A stretch of DNA of 64,000 nt from positions 26,524,558 to 26,588,557 of the forward strand of contig NC_030388.2 in assembly GCF_001625215.2 (NCBI RefSeq). Direction: 5' to 3'. The stretch comes from Daucus carota subsp. sativus (lineage: Eukaryota; Streptophyta; Magnoliopsida; Apiales; Apiaceae). Below the pieces are notes generated by a model. It saw only the letters and a list, made by a program, of their open reading frames with translations. It ran no database searches and was not told where the DNA came from. Both the position numbers and the translations under genes were made by a program. Below, piece by piece: positions 59,310 through 64,000 of this stretch; the stretch's first letter is position 1, and every line of letters starts with the position of its first letter.

Positions 59310-59856
59310 AACTTTCAGTAATCGATGTGGCATCCTTCAAATACGGGGGTCTCGATTTAACGTCACCATACAACACCTTCTTAAAACACTTTTTCAAAGC
59401 AACTGTATTTTGAGAAGAACAAAATCAAATTATTTGAAATCTTAGCATTTTGAAAAGAACTTAAAGGAAATAAGAATTTTGAAAACTTTCTTGGATATAT
59501 AAAAGTCTTTCACAATGGTAATCACCAATCAATGAGTTTTCAAATAGCTTTCATTTGAAATAAAAGGATGACTGAGAGATCAATAATGATCAAGAGAACT
59601 AAGTGTTGCGTGTCTAAATTAAGACACTACTAAAGGTTGTTAACCTTCTTGTAATCACAACACACACAAGTGATGGCGTCCCATCCAACTCCTATCACAC
59701 AGACAGGTATACCTTGTGTCCCCTATTATTAGGGTTGTTCATCTCAATCGGATTAAAGAAATATCAAGGAAATAAGATTTATCTCAAAGATTTGCTTTCG
59801 AACGATTTTCTCACAACTTGGTCAAACTTTATCTACTATAATTACTTCTTAGTCAA
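59310..59856. other. Interior of the Ty3/gypsy element, unassigned
   Basis: Region between the gag and RT remnants. No protease or zinc-knuckle motif was recognised; it may be the scar of a large deletion or a foreign filler. Confidence 0.5.
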
Positions 59857-60078
59857 CTAAGTATATATCACACGAGACTCTTCTATAACTTGTTTAACTT
59901 CCCGCCAATAATCAGCCTCTCTATTAAGCATATAAGTATCAAAGATGATTTTCTTATTCTCTTCTGCACCAAATATTTCAAAAGTCTTCTTTATTTCTCT
60001 TAGCCATATCTTGGCCTCAACAGGATCTACAGTCCCTTTTACTCTGGGGGTTCTAGCTATAGTAAGTACTAAACACAT
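59857..60078 (-). pseudogene. Ty3/gypsy gag remnant (capsid part)
   Basis: Open frame of 73 codons with the retrotransposon gag signature AKIWLREIKKTFEIFGAEE followed by YMLNREADYWREVK. It lies about 120 bp inside the primer-binding site, as expected for gag, and is cut off before the nucleocapsid. Confidence 0.75.
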
Positions 60079-60192
60079 AGTTTATCCGCACATTCACAAC
60101 TATGATCCATATATCCCCTAGACCACTTTTCTAACTTAAAATCACACTAATCTAGAGTCTTAATCCTACTTTCGCCGATTCTCGAACCTATA

Positions 60193-60204
60193 GCTCTGAT
60201 ACCA
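60193..60204 (-). other. Primer-binding site, initiator Met tRNA type
   Basis: TGGTATCAGAGC on the minus strand, two or three bases inside the right LTR boundary. This fixes the element's orientation. Confidence 0.9.
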
Positions 60205-60206
60205 CC

Positions 60207-62800
60207 TGTGACGCCCCGGCCCGGGATGACCTCAGCAACACGACCCGGGGTGTCATTCTACTGAACACACCGAAATACATCTTCATAATCTCAAACTTTA
60301 ACATAACTTAAAGGCATATTTTACCTTACATCAGAGTCTTACATCACTCTTCTAAAAGTTCACAAATATTTCTTTCGATTACATAATACTTCTCCTAAAC
60401 TTCTACTTGCAAATCCAATCAAGTCTAGCACTTCGGTTCATCACACTTTTACTCTTGCCTGAATATCCTTCTCCAGAATTCTTCCCTGTAAGGTTAGTGC
60501 ATAAAAAGGGATGAGCTCATGAAGCTCAGTAAGCATATACGTACATTCCAACTGAGTTTTATTCACAAAACTTGGTGAACCAAATCAATATTTCATCAAA
60601 GTCATCAAAACAGTTTCACACATCAAGATGAGTATGAGTATTCAAACACGTTCAAAGTTCACACGTTCTACTGTTGGGGATCCCGGCCAGCTAAACAATT
60701 GGTTTAGCTTTCCTTCCCGAAGGAAGTATCATACTTACTTCCCGAAGGAAGCATCACACACAGAACAAATGTAAGAATACTCATTTCTCATCAGAAGTCA
60801 TCAACAAAATGTTCACCGAAACATCATAAAATATCACAGTGAAGGGTACAGTATATACTTACAGTGCACCACGTTCCAGTTTAAGTTGATTACTCAATCT
60901 CGCCTTCCAGATAATCAATCTTCTATATCACAAAATAATAAATTTAGAATCTTATCTTATAAGGACAATCTCGTAGAATCTACTTATAATTCCTCATTTA
61001 ATATTTACTTAGATCGTTTCTCATTTATTCTAAATTACCCTTTTTATTCAATAAATCCACTAATTTAGTTAAGTATTTATTAAATCAACCAAATTATAAA
61101 TCTATTTAATATATCTCAAATCCAAAATTAGGCATCACCATCAAATCCGAAATATTATTTACTTAAATTTTCATGTTTTACACTTTTACTAATTCCATTG
61201 TTTAATCCCTCAAATTATTTAAATACTAATATTCAATATTCTAGCCAATGAGGAGCTGACACATCATCATCTTCTACAACACACCCATCTAGTTTCTCTC
61301 TCCCCGAAGTCAACACCCATAGCCAAACTTTGACCAACCATAACTCCCTCATTTTTCATCCAAATCATATGATTCAAGAGTCGATTCCATCTATTTTTTC
61401 ACAAGGAATCCAAATATGTATTTTATTTTACAATCCGACACTAAATTAGTGCACAGCGGATTATTATCAGAACCCATTTTTAATAAAATTACTAAACTGC
61501 CCCTCAACTCCTCTCCCTCATCTCTCCTTCTTTCTGCCCAGCAGCCACGCTCCGGCGATTCGCCGCCTCAGCTCCGCCTTCGACCTCCCTCTCCCTCCAG
61601 TTCTCTCTCTCTCTCTCTACACACACCCAACTCGACACACACAACCCATTAGCCAACTCAATTTCTCGCTCACTGTCTCTCCTCTCACTACTCCGATCAG
61701 CCGCCGATGAGACATTGCCGGCGAGCTCCGCTCGGCGGTGCTCCGGCCTATCTCTCTCCGGCAGCCATCCTCCCAACCAACACTCTCTCCCAACAATCAA
61801 AATCCAACCTCAATTAATTCAGCTTTACCAAGTCAACACCAAAAACCAAAATTATGAATAACCCTAATTAAGTTTTTGGAGTTTAATTTCTACAACTTTG
61901 CACACGGATGTAAATATTAAGTTATAAACATGAATTATAAACCACCTTTCTTATGAATTTTACTATATTAAATTATTAATACACCATATGTGGTCCCAGT
62001 AGAGAAGTGAAAGCATGCTCCTTCATTTACCATAAATATATATGTATTTGAAGCACAAGACTAGACCATTACCTCTTTTAAGTTGTTTTAATTCTCTTTT
62101 CCTTTTAATCTCCCAAAGCTTTCTTTCTGCCGGACTTTCTTCACTTGTTTTCTTCTCCTCGGCTCACTTTTTAACTTCTTTTATCCAACAAAACTCTAGG
62201 CACCCCAAAGTTGGGTTTTTATAGAGCTCCCCTTAATTGCGATTACTCCTAATATCCATTAATTAATTTTTAACTATGCACTTTGCTTGGCCGCCAAGTA
62301 TCGAGACTTGGGCACCAAGTGATTATGCTTGCGTTCCAAGTTTCGTAACTTGTTCCCTAAGTTCCGTCTCACTATTAATAATTCCCACTTCATTTATACT
62401 TTTCATAATTGTGAATATGAAATAATTAAATCTTTGTACAAAATAATTAAATAAGTATATTATTAACTATTTTAATATTTTCTAATCAATCCCCAAATTT
62501 ATAAAATAATAGAAATAATCATCTTGGCTAAAACGTAATATTTATTCACAAGTCATTAAATAAATATTCATGTCTACTATACCTTTCATATGAACGCAGC
62601 TATCGCGTTAATATACATATTTAAATTAACGACAGGCCCACACCAAATAATATTACGTGTTTTCTAGAATTCTTAAAACTACGACCTTAATATTTCCCGC
62701 ATTATAAATCTTATTAAATCCGAGACTAATAAAATAGTCCTTTTTGCACAATAAATAATTAAATTAAATAATCATACTTGTAAATTTCACGGGTGTTACA
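60207..62800 (-). repeat. 5' LTR (2594 bp)
   Basis: Right LTR; the 5' LTR in element orientation, apparently identical to 56005-58598. Confidence 0.93.
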
Positions 62801-62805
62801 ATAAG

Positions 62806-63305
62806 TCTCAAAAGAGCATGATTTGTTGGTAAATTGGTAACAGTATCTATGCAAATTGGTAACAGTATCTATGCAAATGTTTTTATAAATGAAATTTCAT
62901 TTCATTTCATTTTCACTTCCCGAATAATATACAAATGTTTTTAATATTTATTTGTTATTGGATATATTATCCTTAATTTTTAATATATATTAGTTGTTAT
63001 ATATATTGACTTATATTATTCTTGTTCCATTGTCTACACTTTCAGGATGCTTGGAAGAAGACGGGTTTTTCTTTTCGGACATTAAAGTTTTATTGTCTAA
63101 ATTTTCCCGGTCATCTTGCATGTCCGATGGTTAGATGATAAACTTTCTTGAATGAAAGAATTATCACGGTGAATTGCCGAATCTTTTCGTTGAGATCCAT
63201 TCTCATTGTAAAAAAAAAAAGTCTCCCAACCATCCCACTTAAGATTCTAACGTCGTCGTTACATCGAAATGGATAATTCATAAGGCTCCTCGATATGAGA
63301 CCGGC
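62806..63305. other. AT-rich intergenic DNA
   Basis: A 22-bp tandem duplication ('aaattggtaacagtatctat' twice) lies near 62831-62876. No gene recognised. Confidence 0.55.
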
Positions 63306-63876
63306 GTTGGGGTGCCCATCAGCCCATGGGTTACCAAAACCCGCCCAAACCGACCCAACCGACCCGACCCAACCCTAAACCAACCCGAAAATATTTAAAT
63401 CGAATTTTGATTGGGTTGAAAATTATTAAAATTGACTTCAATGGGTTGGGTTAGGATTTTGCCTATAACCCGCCCATTCTAATCCGACCCGCATATTTTA
63501 TTTACTTTTCACATATTTTATTTGTTTTTAGAGAAACAATTTTAGGTGTCGTTCTATCTAAACCAACATTATATCATATATCACTTAAATTCATAATAAG
63601 TGCGTGAAATAATTTCTAATTTGAACGAATCATGAGTTCCGCTTAATAAGAACTAAGCTATTGGCAAACAAACTCGATAATGAACTCAACTTGTATCGAA
63701 AAAATTGTGAAAATACAAAACTAGGTGATCCTACCTCACACTCATTTTCTAGTAACCTATTCTAACCGACCCAAACCAAAATAAATTCTAACCGACCCAA
63801 CCCGATGAAATTTAAACCGAGCTTTAATTGGGTTTAACATATAACCCGCCCAACCCGACCCGTGGGCACTCCTAGG
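63306..63876. mobile_element. Possible hAT-like MITE rich in 'aacccgacccaacccg'
   Basis: The left part reads 'ggggtgcccatcagcccatg' and the right part 'cccgacccgtgggcactcct', imperfect inverted ends. The interior has runs of acccgaccca on both sides of an AT-rich centre. This type of repeat is widespread in plants. Boundaries and target duplication are uncertain. Confidence 0.45.
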
Positions 63877-64000
63877 ATTGGGGTGTTACAAACTCGCCCA
63901 CTTAAATTTTTGGTCAAGTTGAAACGGATGGTCCATAGATTGGTTTCATATCCCCACCTCTGAATTCTTGTTTTTGTAAAAATAATACCACCAGTCTTTG

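Larger units (their letters stand above)
56000..62805 (-). mobile_element. Ty3/gypsy LTR retrotransposon, internally deleted, very young
   Basis: The two LTRs (56005-58598 and 60207-62800) are each 2594 bp and appear identical. On the minus strand they start TGTAACACCCG and end GGCGTCACA. A 5-bp target duplication ATAAG lies at 56000-56004 and 62801-62805. The primer-binding site TGGTATCAGAGC (initiator Met tRNA) adjoins the right LTR (60193-60204), so the element reads right to left. A purine tract (aaggagggaagag) precedes the left LTR. The 1.6-kb interior keeps pieces of gag, RT and RNase H only; protease, the RT active-site region and integrase are absent. It must have been mobilised by a partner. 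Confidence 0.93.

Overview
This window is nuclear DNA from a flowering plant, most likely a eudicot. The evidence is AT-rich intergenic sequence, many-exon genes with GT-AG introns, plant-type F-box and TSO1-like genes, and dense plant transposons (Ty3/gypsy LTR elements, Stowaway MITEs, MULE-like elements, a CACTA relative and a Helitron). The family of plant cannot be fixed from sequence alone.

Bases 1-37,240 hold a tandem array of F-box genes of the F-box plus FBA_1 class, all on the minus strand. Three look full length with an intact F-box: 26453-27526, 32325-33398 and 36170-37237. A fourth, 13178-14215, is open but has a frameshifted C-terminus. One copy runs off the left edge (1-758). 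The rest are broken: 7366-8229 (internal deletion plus frameshift), 8891-9969 (stop plus frameshift), 11672-11900 and 27570-27835 (fragments), 15633-16331 (F-box half deleted) and 28308-29396 (nonsense codon 55). Most copies keep an intron just after the stop codon. The array contains about three copies of a two-gene module.

The array is interrupted by a Helitron-like element (1571-5930), a 939-bp long-TIR MULE-like element with a 9-bp target duplication (10701-11639), a CACTA-like remnant (about 17250-18378), a young non-coding LTR retrotransposon (19026-24654) inserted in the 3'UTR exon of one F-box gene, and a TIR element carrying a captured piece of a FAB1 PtdIns3P 5-kinase gene (33759-34953).

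Bases 38,380-52,194 hold two single-copy-style housekeeping genes, both on the minus strand: an 8-exon TPR co-chaperone-like gene (TPR3-like, about 318 aa) and a 10-exon CXC/CPP-type DNA-binding protein gene (TSO1/TCX-like, about 762 aa). I reconstructed exons for both by hand and all junction phases agree.

Bases 52,200-64,000 are repeat-rich: a Stowaway MITE, a 606-bp MULE-like MITE, and a Ty3/gypsy element (56005-62800) whose two 2594-bp LTRs look identical and which carries only partial gag, RT and RNase H. I saw no tRNA, rRNA or CRISPR. I found no unknown multi-gene system; the most interesting signals are the array's mosaic evolution and the gene-capturing TIR element.
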